A DNA stretch of 47,921 nucleotides from an uncultured Pseudomonadota bacterium (GTDB lineage: Bacteria; Pseudomonadota; Gammaproteobacteria; Methylococcales; Methylomonadaceae): positions 1 to 47,921 of the forward strand of contig CAIQZX010000007.1 of the NCBI GenBank assembly GCA_903876445.1, in the 5' to 3' direction. The position numbers and the translations under genes were made by a program. Positions 15,180-24,587 of this stretch are shown here, piece by piece (the stretch's first letter is position 1; every line of letters begins with the position of its first letter). The notes under the pieces are model-generated. The model was not told the DNA's origin and did not search any database. It worked only from the letters and a program-made list of their open reading frames with translations.

Positions 15180-16863
15180 GTTGTTTTTCTGCCTTGTTGG
15201 CTTCAATAGCTGCAAATTGTTCAGATGAAATCGCAAAATGCGTTTCTGTTTTTATGTGTTTTGGTAAATCATACAAGCGTTGCCTAAGTTGTTCAAAAAT
15301 TTGTACTTTTACGGATTCGAGTTGTTTAATTTTCAAATCTTCCTCAACTTTTTTCATGTAACTACCAATTGCACTTTCTGTAAGTAAATTCGTCAACATT
15401 AACATCGCCGGTGCAATGACCAAATCAGATAAACCAATACCACCGGTATACAACGTCAAAGCAATCACAGCGGCATCGGTTGTAATACGAGTAGCGCGTA
15501 ACGCATTTAAAACAAGTGGCAATTCTTCTAACTTCGCATACAGTCCACGCGCCGCACTTTCGACATCTTGCTGGAAATTTTGATGATAATTTTCAGCAAC
15601 AACATGAAATTCTTTTAAAATTTCGTTACGATTTTGACGTAACTGCTCGTTTAATTCACGCCATAACAATAACATATTTTTATCTAATAACTGATGTTGA
15701 ATGTCAGTTAAAGCATGGTTAATCAATTGCGTTAAAACATTCATTTCATGGCTTGTTGCGGCTAAATGTTTTCGACTAAATAAACGCCTTAATTCTTTAA
15801 ATGGATAAAGTAAAATTGTGCGAGCCGTCATCATGATTTTTGCAACACTCGGAATTTCCAACAACAATAACAATCCAGCAATCGCTTGCTGAAAGGTTTC
15901 GTAGTGACGTGGATGATTTAAATAATTACGTTCATAATCATTCAATACTTGTTTAATCACCGAGTCAACTAATGTTTGCCACGCTTGATAAATTTCGTGT
16001 TCATCGCGCAAAGGTTGTGTCCATTCTTGCCAATGTGTTTGCAATAATTTTTGTTCACGTCGTTGATGTTTTTCGCGATGCACTTTTTTAGTTAATTCAA
16101 ATAAGACGTGCTGTTGTGAAATTGGAATTTCGGGCAATCTTGTTTGTTTATAAAAAAATGGTATGACTTCTGGAAAATTATCGCGCCGATAATCGCGCCA
16201 TTTTTCTTTAAGCGATTCTAAAATAATCGTTTCAGAATCTTCACTCAATTTATTCACACAAATCAACGTCGGTTGACGCAATGGTTCAATAAGTTTCAGT
16301 GTATTCCAAACCGTTTGATCGGCATATTTTTCTTTACTGACCGCTAAAATAATCACATCCGCTAACGCAATCGTTTTTAAAACTCCTTCGCGATAATCAC
16401 GAGAATCAATCGAATCAAAATCGGGCGTGTCCCAAAAAATAGATGTTGGTAAATGTTCAGATAAATTTTCAGTTAGCGTTAGCGTATAACAGCTGTAACT
16501 ATTTTTGTTTAATTTTTCGGGTTCAATTTGAATAAATGGAGCGAAATAGGCGGCTAAATTATTACCTATTTCTAATTCAACAGAATGGCAAAAACCTTGT
16601 GGATGAATTGTATAACCCGCTAATGGACTAACACCTGCACTTCGTGATTGCAGAAAAACATTCGTTAACGAACTTTTTCCCGCTTGCGTTGGACCAATAA
16701 TCGCTATTTGTAACGGCAGCACATTAAGAAATTTACCTTTTCGGAAAAAGGCCTCTGTAAGCGTTAATTGTTCAATAATTTGCTGATAATTTTTATTATT
16801 CGGCGAATTCGCCTTTAAAACCGCTTGATAACGCTCTCGAAGTAGCGTGATAAATGTCAGCAT
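15160..16863 (-). CDS. Dynamin-like GTPase, upstream member of a tandem pair
   Basis: A 567-residue GTPase with G1 GPTQAGKSS (57-65), G3 DTPDFDS (145-151) and G4 NKLS (204-207). The G4 Asp is replaced by Leu-Ser, so guanine selectivity may differ. Long helical segments follow, then a hydrophobic hairpin-like stretch (VIALTLYTGGIGLSDLVIAP and the next helix) before a charged C-terminal coil. It shares the rare D-x-PDFDS G3 form with its downstream partner, which suggests an old duplication. Paired bacterial dynamin-like proteins that form hetero-oligomers are known in other bacteria, so a two-component complex is plausible here. The first Met at 16863 is used; sequence resembling the family begins close to it. 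Confidence 0.7.
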   Translation of the reverse strand: MLTFITLLRERYQAVLKANSPNNKNYQQIIEQLTLTEAFFRKGKFLNVLPLQIAIIGPTQAGKSSLTNVFLQSRSAGVSPLAGYTIHPQGFCHSVELEIGNNLAAYFAPFIQIEPEKLNKNSYSCYTLTLTENLSEHLPTSIFWDTPDFDSIDSRDYREGVLKTIALADVIILAVSKEKYADQTVWNTLKLIEPLRQPTLICVNKLSEDSETIILESLKEKWRDYRRDNFPEVIPFFYKQTRLPEIPISQQHVLFELTKKVHREKHQRREQKLLQTHWQEWTQPLRDEHEIYQAWQTLVDSVIKQVLNDYERNYLNHPRHYETFQQAIAGLLLLLEIPSVAKIMMTARTILLYPFKELRRLFSRKHLAATSHEMNVLTQLINHALTDIQHQLLDKNMLLLWRELNEQLRQNRNEILKEFHVVAENYHQNFQQDVESAARGLYAKLEELPLVLNALRATRITTDAAVIALTLYTGGIGLSDLVIAPAMLMLTNLLTESAIGSYMKKVEEDLKIKQLESVKVQIFEQLRQRLYDLPKHIKTETHFAISSEQFAAIEANKAEKQHGLRLL

Positions 16864-16950
16864 AAAAAGTTACTCAGTACATGGCACATGATAGGAAAAT
16901 AAATTCCGATTATTTTAGCCGCCATTACCCAAATGCGTTAATTGTGTTGC

Positions 16951-18471
16951 TTATTCTAACGGTAAATTAGCCGTTTTTTCTTTATTAACCTTATTCAAAA
17001 GCGGCGCAAGCAACACAGCAAAAAAGAAAATAAACGAAATAATTTGAAATAAATTATTAAACGTCATCACTTCAGCTTCACGCCACGCTAAACTCGTCAA
17101 ACGCGCTAACTCGATTTGCGTTAAATGTTGTCCGATTTCATCCGTTGCACTAATCGATTCACGCAATCCAGCGTAATGCGATTTGTTTAATATCAGCATT
17201 AACGTATTCGCCACTGCCAATCCCATCGCACCACCTAAATTACGCATTAAATTATATAAACCACTCGCATTTTTCACTTCTTCAATTGGCAATAAACCTA
17301 ACGCTAACGTGTTAATCGGTAAAAAACACAACATCAATGCACTTCCGCGAATCGCTTGCGGCAAAAAGAATTCCCAATAACCCGATTCCGCTGTCAGATT
17401 TCCGTTTAACCATGAACCCAAACCAAACAAACTCATCCCTAAACAAAGCATTAAACGTAAATCGATTTTCTTTTCGAGAGGACCTGCAATAAATGCAGAT
17501 ACCAACTGAAACAGCCCGACAACCATTAAATAATAACCAATCTGTAAACTGTTTAAGCCCTTCACGCTTCCTAAATAAATCGGTGTTAAATAAATAATCG
17601 TATAAAGCCCAATACCTAAAACAAAACTAAATGCACACCCAATCGCAAAGTTACGATTTCTAAACGCATACAAATCAATAATGGCGTGCGGATTCGTCAA
17701 CTCCCACCAAAACATCGCCGTGCCACTTATTGTCGCCACAACACTTAACATTAAAATTAAATCATCTTCAAACCACTGATCGCGTGCGCCTTCTTCGAGA
17801 ACATATTGCAAACTGCCTAAAAAAATTGCAATCAATGCAATGCCGATAAAATCAATTTTTTTGAGTAAATCCCAATTTGGTTTATCAATGTCTAAAAACG
17901 TAAACACCATAAAACAAACGATAAAACCTGGAATGATGTTGATTAAAAATAATAATTGCCAACTATAGGCATCGGTTAAATAGCCACCCAAAACAGGACC
18001 AATTGTTGGAGCCATCGTGACAATTAAACCCAAAACAATACTCATCGTCGGTTGTAATCGGGGCGGAAACAAAATGAAAATAATCGTAAATGTCATCGGA
18101 ATCATCGCGCCACCGAAAAAACCTTGAATGCAACGAAATACAATCATCGACGGCAAATTCCACGCAAACGCACACGCTAAACTCGACAACGTAAATCCGC
18201 CCGCTGACAAAACATACAAATAGCGCGTGGAAAAAACACGCCCAAGCCAACCCGATAACGGAATAATGATAACTTCGGCGATTAAATACGATGTTTGTAC
18301 CCACGCAATTTCATCTTGCGTTGCGGATAAACCTGCTTGAATTTCTTGCAATGAACTGGCGACAATTTGAATGTCTAACACCGCCATAAATACGCCAATC
18401 GCCATACTGAAAAAGCCAATCCATTCGCCTGTCGTTAAAATGCGTTCGCCTCTTTCATTAACAGCGGTCAT
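16951..18471 (-). CDS. emrB: DHA2-family MFS multidrug exporter (EmrB-like)
   Basis: A 506-residue inner-membrane drug:H+ antiporter of the 14-helix DHA2 group. Motifs include the helix-1 sequence FMAVLDIQIVASSLQEI, the helix-2/3 loop GWLGRVFSTRYLY and the antiporter motif C-like GPVLGGYLTDAYSWQLLFLINIIPG at the end of helix 5. It exports hydrophobic compounds together with an EmrA adaptor and a TolC channel, both encoded next door. The start codon overlaps the stop of the EmrA-like gene (ATGA), so translation is coupled. It is not followed by a clear terminator in the 87 bases before the GTPase genes. Confidence 0.9.
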   Translation of the reverse strand: MTAVNERGERILTTGEWIGFFSMAIGVFMAVLDIQIVASSLQEIQAGLSATQDEIAWVQTSYLIAEVIIIPLSGWLGRVFSTRYLYVLSAGGFTLSSLACAFAWNLPSMIVFRCIQGFFGGAMIPMTFTIIFILFPPRLQPTMSIVLGLIVTMAPTIGPVLGGYLTDAYSWQLLFLINIIPGFIVCFMVFTFLDIDKPNWDLLKKIDFIGIALIAIFLGSLQYVLEEGARDQWFEDDLILMLSVVATISGTAMFWWELTNPHAIIDLYAFRNRNFAIGCAFSFVLGIGLYTIIYLTPIYLGSVKGLNSLQIGYYLMVVGLFQLVSAFIAGPLEKKIDLRLMLCLGMSLFGLGSWLNGNLTAESGYWEFFLPQAIRGSALMLCFLPINTLALGLLPIEEVKNASGLYNLMRNLGGAMGLAVANTLMLILNKSHYAGLRESISATDEIGQHLTQIELARLTSLAWREAEVMTFNNLFQIISFIFFFAVLLAPLLNKVNKEKTANLPLE

Positions 18472-19490
18472 AGCGGTTTCACTTGCACTTTCACAGTTGT
18501 AGATAAACCTGATTTGAGCAACGCCGTATTTTCATTGGTATCAAAAACTATTTTCACAGGTACGCGACGCACAATTTTAGTGAAATTCCCCGTCGCATTT
18601 TCGGCTGGCAAAAGACTAAATTCTGAACCACTTGCAGGTGAAAAACTTTCGACTTTTCCTGTGAAATGGATATTTGGATAGGCATCAATATGAATTTTAA
18701 CGGGTTGCCCAATTTTCATATTTTCGATTTGTGTTTCTTTGAAATTGGCTTCTGCCCAAATTTTTTGGGTTTCAAGCAAATACGCTAAATTTGTTCCTGC
18801 TTGCACAAATGCCCCAAGTTGCACCCCACGATGCCCAATTACGCCATCAAACGGCGCACGAATTTTGGTATTTTCTAAATCAATTTTCGCCAACGCGACT
18901 TGCGCTTGTGCTTGTTTTACACGCGCTTGAGCCTGTTCAATTTCATGTTCAAAACTGGAAATTTGTTTATGTTGCGCCGCCACGGTCGATTTTGAACCCT
19001 GTAATTGCGCCGTCGTTTCTCTGGATTGCGAAAGCATTTTATCGAGCATTTGCGCTGGAGCTGCGCCACTTTCAACTAAGTGCATAAATCGCTGCAAATC
19101 TTTCTCAACATTATGTTGCCTCGCTTCAACGGCTGAAACATCGGCATTTGCCGTAGCAACATGAGCGTGTTGCGTATTTTTTGCCGCTTGCACACGCGCA
19201 ATATCTGCTTGTGCTTCAATCACTTTTGCCTGTGCTAAATCGAGTTTAGCTTGATAATCGCGGTCATCAATCACAGCAACAATTTCACCTTGTTTTACAC
19301 TTTGATTATCATCAATTCGTAAATCGGTAATGTAACCCGCTACTTTTGGTGTAATCAAAACGCTGTTAGTTTTTAAATAGGCGTTATCCGTGCTTTCGTA
19401 ATGTTGGCGTTCTTCAAACCATGAAAAACCCGCCCAACCTGCGTAAGCCAGTGCTGAAATTAAAAAAGAAAATGTAATAAGACGCTTCAT
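18468..19490 (-). CDS. emrA: Membrane-fusion protein (EmrA/HlyD family)
   Basis: A 340-residue periplasmic adaptor anchored by one N-terminal helix (residues about 4-20). A beta-barrel/lipoyl segment with DNAYLKTNSVLITPKVAGYI is followed by a long coiled-coil hairpin (about 80-200), the second lipoyl half (NTKIRAPFDGVIGHRGVQLG) and a C-terminal beta-barrel. It bridges the EmrB pump to an outer-membrane channel. It is transcribed divergently from the TolC-type gene, so all three parts of the exporter lie together with a shared control region at about 19491-19566. Confidence 0.9.
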   Translation of the reverse strand: MKRLITFSFLISALAYAGWAGFSWFEERQHYESTDNAYLKTNSVLITPKVAGYITDLRIDDNQSVKQGEIVAVIDDRDYQAKLDLAQAKVIEAQADIARVQAAKNTQHAHVATANADVSAVEARQHNVEKDLQRFMHLVESGAAPAQMLDKMLSQSRETTAQLQGSKSTVAAQHKQISSFEHEIEQAQARVKQAQAQVALAKIDLENTKIRAPFDGVIGHRGVQLGAFVQAGTNLAYLLETQKIWAEANFKETQIENMKIGQPVKIHIDAYPNIHFTGKVESFSPASGSEFSLLPAENATGNFTKIVRRVPVKIVFDTNENTALLKSGLSTTVKVQVKPL

Positions 19491-19566
19491 AAATCTGCCA
19501 CTGATGTTAAATTTGCTTTATTCTAACCGAATGCACAACTTACTCACTCACGGTAATTCCAACTTA

Positions 19567-20838
19567 ATGACACATTTAAAATTTTCCTTCACATTTTATT
19601 TATTATTCACAATCAATGCTCACGCTGAAACTTTAGACGATGCGTGGGCAACCGCATTAAATACCAATCATCAAATTAAAGCCGCACAAGCCAACACAGA
19701 TGTTTCACAAGAACAATTACAAGCGGCGGAAGGTCAGAATTTACCCGATTTGAACGTCGGTTCAAGTTACACGCAATACAATGAAACGCCGTCAGCAAAA
19801 ACCAGTATTGGCGGAAAATCCGCCCAATTTGCCATGCAACAAATGGGAAATGTGAAAGCGCAAGCCATGGCGACGTTACCAATTTATACTAGCGGCAAAA
19901 TCACTCATAACATCAATGCAGCACAAGCCAATTTAGATGCGACACAAGCCAACGAAAAAGTCGCCGCATTGAACTTAAAAATGCAGGTTGCTGACAGTTA
20001 CGTTGCCGTTTTACGTTTGGACGATGCGGTGCAAGTCGCCCAAAGTCATATTCAAAGTTTAGAAAGTCATGCCAAAGATGTGAAAAATTTGTTTGGACAA
20101 GGTGTGGTGGCAAAAAATGATGTGTTGGCAGCGGATGTTGAATTACTGAATGCAAAACAACTTTTGTTACAAGCTGCAAATGTTTATGACAATGCCAAAG
20201 CGCGTTATAACCAGTTATTAACACGCCAGTTAACAGCAAAAGTAGAACTCGCTAAAAATTTTCCTGAACCATCAAAAGCAACGTTAGAAAATTTAAATCA
20301 AAGCGCGTTGAATCAACGTCCTGAATTATTAGTTTTGAATGAACAAATCGAAGCGTTACATGAACAAATGCAAGCCATGAAGGCTAATTTAATGCCGCAA
20401 GTTGCCTTGAATGGGGGCTATCAATATCAACAAAACCGTTATCAGGCTTACGAAGGTTTGTGGCAGGCAAATGTGGGTGTGGATTGGAAATTGTACGACG
20501 GCAGCACAAATCACAAAGGCGAAGCCTTAGAAAAACAAGCACTAACTTTAAAAGAACAACATGAAGAATTATCGGGACAGATTTTATTGGAAGTTCGTCA
20601 AATTTGGTTAGATACGCAAGAAGCACAACAACGTTTACAAGTCGCGAAACAAGCGATTATGCAAGCGAATGAAAATTTGAAAGTGTCTACAGACCGCTAT
20701 CAACAAGGTTTAGCAACACATACGGAAGTCATTCAAGCCGAAGATTTACGAACGAAAACACACAATAATTTAAACAATGCGACGTATGATGTTGCGTTAG
20801 CGACTTTGCGATTGAAACGCGCCAACGGCGATTTGTGA
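19567..20838 (+). CDS. TolC-family outer-membrane efflux protein
   Basis: A 423-residue outer-membrane channel of the OEP/TolC family. After the signal peptide MTHLKFSFTFYLLFTINAHA, the mature protein starts with ETLDDAWATAL, the usual first helix of this family. Two OEP repeats follow, each with long Gln/Ala-rich helices and a Y-x-Q-N/Y beta-strand region (QYQQNRY, and VGVDWKLYDG in the second half). ATG 19567 is chosen because it gives a clean signal peptide and leaves 76 bases for divergent promoters. In-frame ATGs at 19504 and 19531 would add polar residues in front. It completes the EmrAB-type exporter. Confidence 0.87.
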   Translation: MTHLKFSFTFYLLFTINAHAETLDDAWATALNTNHQIKAAQANTDVSQEQLQAAEGQNLPDLNVGSSYTQYNETPSAKTSIGGKSAQFAMQQMGNVKAQAMATLPIYTSGKITHNINAAQANLDATQANEKVAALNLKMQVADSYVAVLRLDDAVQVAQSHIQSLESHAKDVKNLFGQGVVAKNDVLAADVELLNAKQLLLQAANVYDNAKARYNQLLTRQLTAKVELAKNFPEPSKATLENLNQSALNQRPELLVLNEQIEALHEQMQAMKANLMPQVALNGGYQYQQNRYQAYEGLWQANVGVDWKLYDGSTNHKGEALEKQALTLKEQHEELSGQILLEVRQIWLDTQEAQQRLQVAKQAIMQANENLKVSTDRYQQGLATHTEVIQAEDLRTKTHNNLNNATYDVALATLRLKRANGDL

Positions 20839-20872
20839 AAAACCGATTTGTATCAATACAAACCGGTTTTTT
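20839..20872 (+). terminator. Strong rho-independent terminator after the TolC-type gene
   Basis: AAAACCGATTTGTAT (20839-20853) pairs with ATACAAACCGGTTTT (20856-20870) with one mismatch and a 2-nt formal loop, followed by more T. The A-rich left side means it could also end transcription from the opposite strand, where the multicopper oxidase gene converges. Confidence 0.85.
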
Positions 20873-20912
20873 ATAACGAAAATTTAGTGAATCCTAAAAC
20901 GCTTTTTGGCAA

Positions 20913-22616
20913 TTATTCAACTGAAAATTCACGCATCATTCCCATGTCTTCGTGTTCCAAATTATGACAATGATATAAAAATAAGCCTTTGAAATCTTGA
21001 AATGGCTTGATAATTTTAATGCGTTCCATCGGCATGATTAACACGGTATCTTTTAAACCGCTGTCAATAAAACCTTCTCGCACCGTGTCATAAGCCGTTG
21101 AATCGCCACTGAAACTCCGACTAGCAATTTCAAACGATTGACCGTGCAAATGAATTGGATGTGCCATCGATAAATCCATCATACCACCGCCCATCATTCC
21201 CATGCCGCCACGTTTCATTTCACCGCCACTTTCATGTTTTTCGTGTTCATTAGCGTTATTGTCCATTTTCATGCCTTTCATATCGCCGCCGTGAGCATGA
21301 AAAATTTCAATCAATTGCACACTTCCCATTTTTACCCGTTCAGACGGTAACGGATTATTAAATTCATAAGGGCGACCGTTAATCAACATTGCCATCGGAG
21401 CTTCTGAAATTCCAATCGGCAGCGGATTATTCGGGTTTGCGGTATCGCTAATTTCATGACGTTTAATTTTCGCCAATTGCATTGGTAATTTATGACTTTC
21501 GCTGACTTTGTGTTTTACGCGAATTGTGCAAATTGGGTATTCGCTACCAACAGGAATTTCGCCTTTGTGCATTCCCATCATACCCATTTTTGGTAACACG
21601 CCGGCAAACGCTAAACTTTTTAGCGTAATAGAAGAGCCTTCATTACGTCCACTGAAATCTGCCCACACATCCAATCGTTCACCCGGTGCTAACATAACAT
21701 AAGGTTTCACTTCGGGTTGCTCAAGCAATCCACCATCGACTCCAATAACTGTAACGGGCATTCCATCATCCCACGCCAGTTTATAAATGCGTGATGTTGA
21801 ACCATTCATCACTCGGAAACGATACGCACGACTTGAAACATCTAAACCGAAATTTGCAATGCCATTGACCAAAATTTTATCACCGACAAAGCCGGTCATT
21901 TTGCTGTGCATCATTGGCGAATAAACAAGCTGATTATCACTATCAAATTGTTTGTCTTGAATGACGAGCGGAATTTCAAATTCACCCGATGGCAATTCTA
22001 AAGCGGCTTCTTCCGCATCGTTCACAATAATCGCGCCACCCAAACCCAAATAAAATTGTTTTGCTGTTGCGCTGTGTTGATGTGAGTGGTAGATATTCAT
22101 ACTAGCGCGATTCATAACTTCAAATTCATACACGCGCACTTCACCCGAATCAATCGAGTACATAGGATGACCATCCATATTTTGCGGGACGTGCAGACCA
22201 TGCCAATGCGTTATAGTCGGGACAGATAAACCATTATGCAAATTGATTCGAACTTTCTGTCCTTTTTGAAGACGAATAATCGAACCTAAAAACGAATTTG
22301 GAATATCGGTAATCGTGTCTTTTGAACCTTTAACCAATTTCGCGGTGTATTGCAAAACGCTGGTTTTTGAACCATCTAAAATTGGAATTGATGCGGGTTT
22401 GCAAAATAAATCAATTTCAACGTCAGGATGAAAATTGGGTGAGGCTTTTGTCGGCGTTAATTTTGGCATTTCCATTTCTGCGGAATGCCGATTGTGCATT
22501 CCGCCCATTCCCATTCCTTCCATTGCTTTGGCAAGAGTTGGTAAAGCTGTTAAGCCAGCGACCCCTAAACCGGTTTGCTTCAAAAAACGACGGCGTGATT
22601 CATTAAAATTACTCAT
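20913..22616 (-). CDS. cueO: Tat-exported multicopper oxidase (CueO/CopA type)
   Basis: A 567-residue three-domain multicopper oxidase, probably a periplasmic cuprous oxidase in copper defence. A twin-arginine signal (SRRRFLK at 7-13) precedes the hydrophobic stretch, so the protein is exported folded. The four copper-binding blocks are HWHG (137-140), HSHQH (177-181), HPIHLHG (486-492) and HCHNLEHEDMGMM from 549. The type 1 site therefore has a Met ligand, as in CueO. A Met/His-rich insert (about 445-480, with runs such as GGMGMMGGGMM) resembles the Cu(I)-binding loop of CueO. Another Met/His-rich patch follows the signal. It stands alone between two convergent or separate units; no copper regulator is adjacent. 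Confidence 0.9.
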   Translation of the reverse strand: MSNFNESRRRFLKQTGLGVAGLTALPTLAKAMEGMGMGGMHNRHSAEMEMPKLTPTKASPNFHPDVEIDLFCKPASIPILDGSKTSVLQYTAKLVKGSKDTITDIPNSFLGSIIRLQKGQKVRINLHNGLSVPTITHWHGLHVPQNMDGHPMYSIDSGEVRVYEFEVMNRASMNIYHSHQHSATAKQFYLGLGGAIIVNDAEEAALELPSGEFEIPLVIQDKQFDSDNQLVYSPMMHSKMTGFVGDKILVNGIANFGLDVSSRAYRFRVMNGSTSRIYKLAWDDGMPVTVIGVDGGLLEQPEVKPYVMLAPGERLDVWADFSGRNEGSSITLKSLAFAGVLPKMGMMGMHKGEIPVGSEYPICTIRVKHKVSESHKLPMQLAKIKRHEISDTANPNNPLPIGISEAPMAMLINGRPYEFNNPLPSERVKMGSVQLIEIFHAHGGDMKGMKMDNNANEHEKHESGGEMKRGGMGMMGGGMMDLSMAHPIHLHGQSFEIASRSFSGDSTAYDTVREGFIDSGLKDTVLIMPMERIKIIKPFQDFKGLFLYHCHNLEHEDMGMMREFSVE

Positions 22617-22708
22617 ATAAAGCCTCTGGAATTTAAAAAATGCGACAACATGTCACAGGTTGATTTTAAGTTTAGGTCAGATTTTATGTCTACACAAGGT
22701 TAAATTAT

Positions 22709-24274
22709 TTACAGTACACAACATTGATTTCGACCTTTATTTTTTGCTTCATAAAGTGCTTTATCCGCGCGTTCAAATAGCGTTTCTTCTGTGTCGTCTT
22801 CGTTAATTTCAGTGATGCCGCACGAAATCGTAATCGGCACAGATTTTCCGTTCGCATTAAATCCCGTTTTACTAATCAATTCACGCAATTGATCGGCTAA
22901 ACCTAAACCGGCTTCCTTGCTTGTACTGGACAATAACATCACAAATTCTTCGCCTCCAAAACGCCCAATAAAATCGGTATCTCGCGTATGTTCTTGTAAT
23001 TGTTGCGCGGTTAAAACCAGAACTTTATCGCCCGCTTTATGTCCAAATGTATCATTGATTTTTTTGAAATAATCAATATCCCAAATGGCTAACGCAAACG
23101 GTGACCCGTAACGTTTATAACGCGCAAATTCATCACGCAAACGTTGGTTATAAGCGTTACGATTGAACAAACCGGTCAATGTATCCAGCGATGCTTGTGT
23201 ATGAACAACTTTGAGTTCTTTTTTCAAGGCTTCTGTTTCAACTTCCAACTCAATCATTTTATTGAGCATTTCTGCCATACTATCTTGAAATTTTTGTTGT
23301 TGTTCTTTGTCTTGTTGATGATGGGATTTAAGATCGGCGGCAATTGTTTTAAAACATTCATTAACCATTCCTTTCAAAGAATCTAATGAAGTCGTTTTTA
23401 TAGCTTGAACTTGTAATTCACGGATTTGCGTGAAAACGGCTTGATCCAATTTATTACGATTTTTTGTTGTATCGTTCGCTGTCGTATTTGTTTCCGTAAC
23501 GATAGTATTTAATTCAGATAATTGTGTCGCAACATGAATTAAAAATTGATCAATATCTTGCTGTTCTGCTTCACTAAACTCTTTAATTTTTAATAATAAT
23601 TCAATTAAATCATTTAATACTTCTTCAAACGCTTGCAGCGATTGTTCAGGATTAAGTAATGCGTTTTTAACGGCGGCTGTCTGAGCTTCAAAAACCGCTG
23701 GAATCGGAAGCGACGATACATACTGTAATAATTGCTGTGTTACCATTCGAACATCAACTAAAACAACATCTGAAGCGATATTTTTATCTTCATTGACTTC
23801 TAATTCTAATGCTATCTCCGGTTCGATAATGTTTGTTATTTCAATGAATAAATCTGTTAATTGTTCAGCGGTTCTTTCTTCACTATTTACTAACCCTTTT
23901 AATTCGCGTAATGCAGCTTGTTGCACGGGATCTGGATATTGACGGATTAAGAAATCAAACAATAAATCAGCTTCTAACTTTTTCTTTTTCGGGGGAAGAT
24001 TTTTGACGGATTCATTAAATATCTTTAACTCATTTTTTAATGTTGTGACATCGACTTCATTTTTTACATGATTGCGGGCGTTTAATAAAATTGGATCGAG
24101 ATTTTTGTCACTACCTTCACAAAGTATTGAGATTTGAATAATAAATTGACGCAATAACCGTTGTTTTTCTTGATTCTCATGTTCAATTTTATTTTGTTCA
24201 TCAAAAAGGTTTAAGTATTTTTTACGCCACTGTTCGCTAAGATCTTGATTCTGTTTAGTATTAAAAAACCCCAT
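22709..24274 (-). CDS. Diguanylate cyclase with long helical N-terminus
   Basis: A 521-residue cytoplasmic enzyme that makes cyclic di-GMP from two GTP. The C-terminal GGDEF domain (about 365-521) has the active-site motif GGEEF (440-444) and the inhibitory RxxD site (RDTD, 431-434), so product inhibition is likely retained. The first 360 residues are charged and mostly helical, with coiled coil near 310-360, and carry no recognised sensor or membrane helix. The N-terminus may dimerise the protein or bind a partner. An AGGAG ribosome site lies just upstream of ATG 24274. The 91 bases downstream to the oxidase gene carry no obvious terminator. Confidence 0.88.
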   Translation of the reverse strand: MGFFNTKQNQDLSEQWRKKYLNLFDEQNKIEHENQEKQRLLRQFIIQISILCEGSDKNLDPILLNARNHVKNEVDVTTLKNELKIFNESVKNLPPKKKKLEADLLFDFLIRQYPDPVQQAALRELKGLVNSEERTAEQLTDLFIEITNIIEPEIALELEVNEDKNIASDVVLVDVRMVTQQLLQYVSSLPIPAVFEAQTAAVKNALLNPEQSLQAFEEVLNDLIELLLKIKEFSEAEQQDIDQFLIHVATQLSELNTIVTETNTTANDTTKNRNKLDQAVFTQIRELQVQAIKTTSLDSLKGMVNECFKTIAADLKSHHQQDKEQQQKFQDSMAEMLNKMIELEVETEALKKELKVVHTQASLDTLTGLFNRNAYNQRLRDEFARYKRYGSPFALAIWDIDYFKKINDTFGHKAGDKVLVLTAQQLQEHTRDTDFIGRFGGEEFVMLLSSTSKEAGLGLADQLRELISKTGFNANGKSVPITISCGITEINEDDTEETLFERADKALYEAKNKGRNQCCVL

Positions 24275-24289
24275 ATTCTCTCCTAAAAA

Positions 24290-24529
24290 TTAAAATTTTC
24301 GAATCCGTAGATTCATTTTTGTGTTGTCAATCATTAAAGTTAAGTTGTATTGACCATCCTTGAAAAAACGATAATTCGAATTTAAACGAAACTTTATTTG
24401 TTTTTCTGCGCGATATTCCACTAAATTTTTTGGTAAATCAATCTACATTTTGCTATTCTCAAAACCGTAAAGTAGCACTGTAGCATTATTAGGAACACAA
24501 ATTACGACTGATAGTGTGACGCGCTTACG
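24290..24529 (-). pseudogene. Decayed C-terminal fragment of an unknown protein
   Basis: The gap upstream of the diguanylate cyclase is not random. On the minus strand one frame reads about 28 codons (RKRVTLSVVICVPNNATVLL...), hits an in-frame TAG at 24442-24444, and then continues for about 49 codons (IDLPKNLVEYRAEKQ...NTKMNLRIRKF) to a TAA at 24290-24292. The composition has alternating hydrophobic and charged residues, like a beta-rich domain, and looks protein-like on both sides of the stop. There is no start codon with a ribosome site. I do not recognise the family. It looks like the 3' end of a gene lost by deletion, ending 16 bases before the cyclase start. Confidence 0.5.
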
Positions 24530-24587
24530 CTAGCCATTTATTTAAGGTTAGTAAAATTTTTATTCCTCTAAACTTTTGGAAAAATCC

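Noticed and set aside
17963-18304. 113-codon minus-strand frame inside the EmrB-like gene
   Set aside because: It is a different frame on the same strand as a clear 14-helix transporter; its aromatic-rich translation is an artefact of membrane-helix codons.
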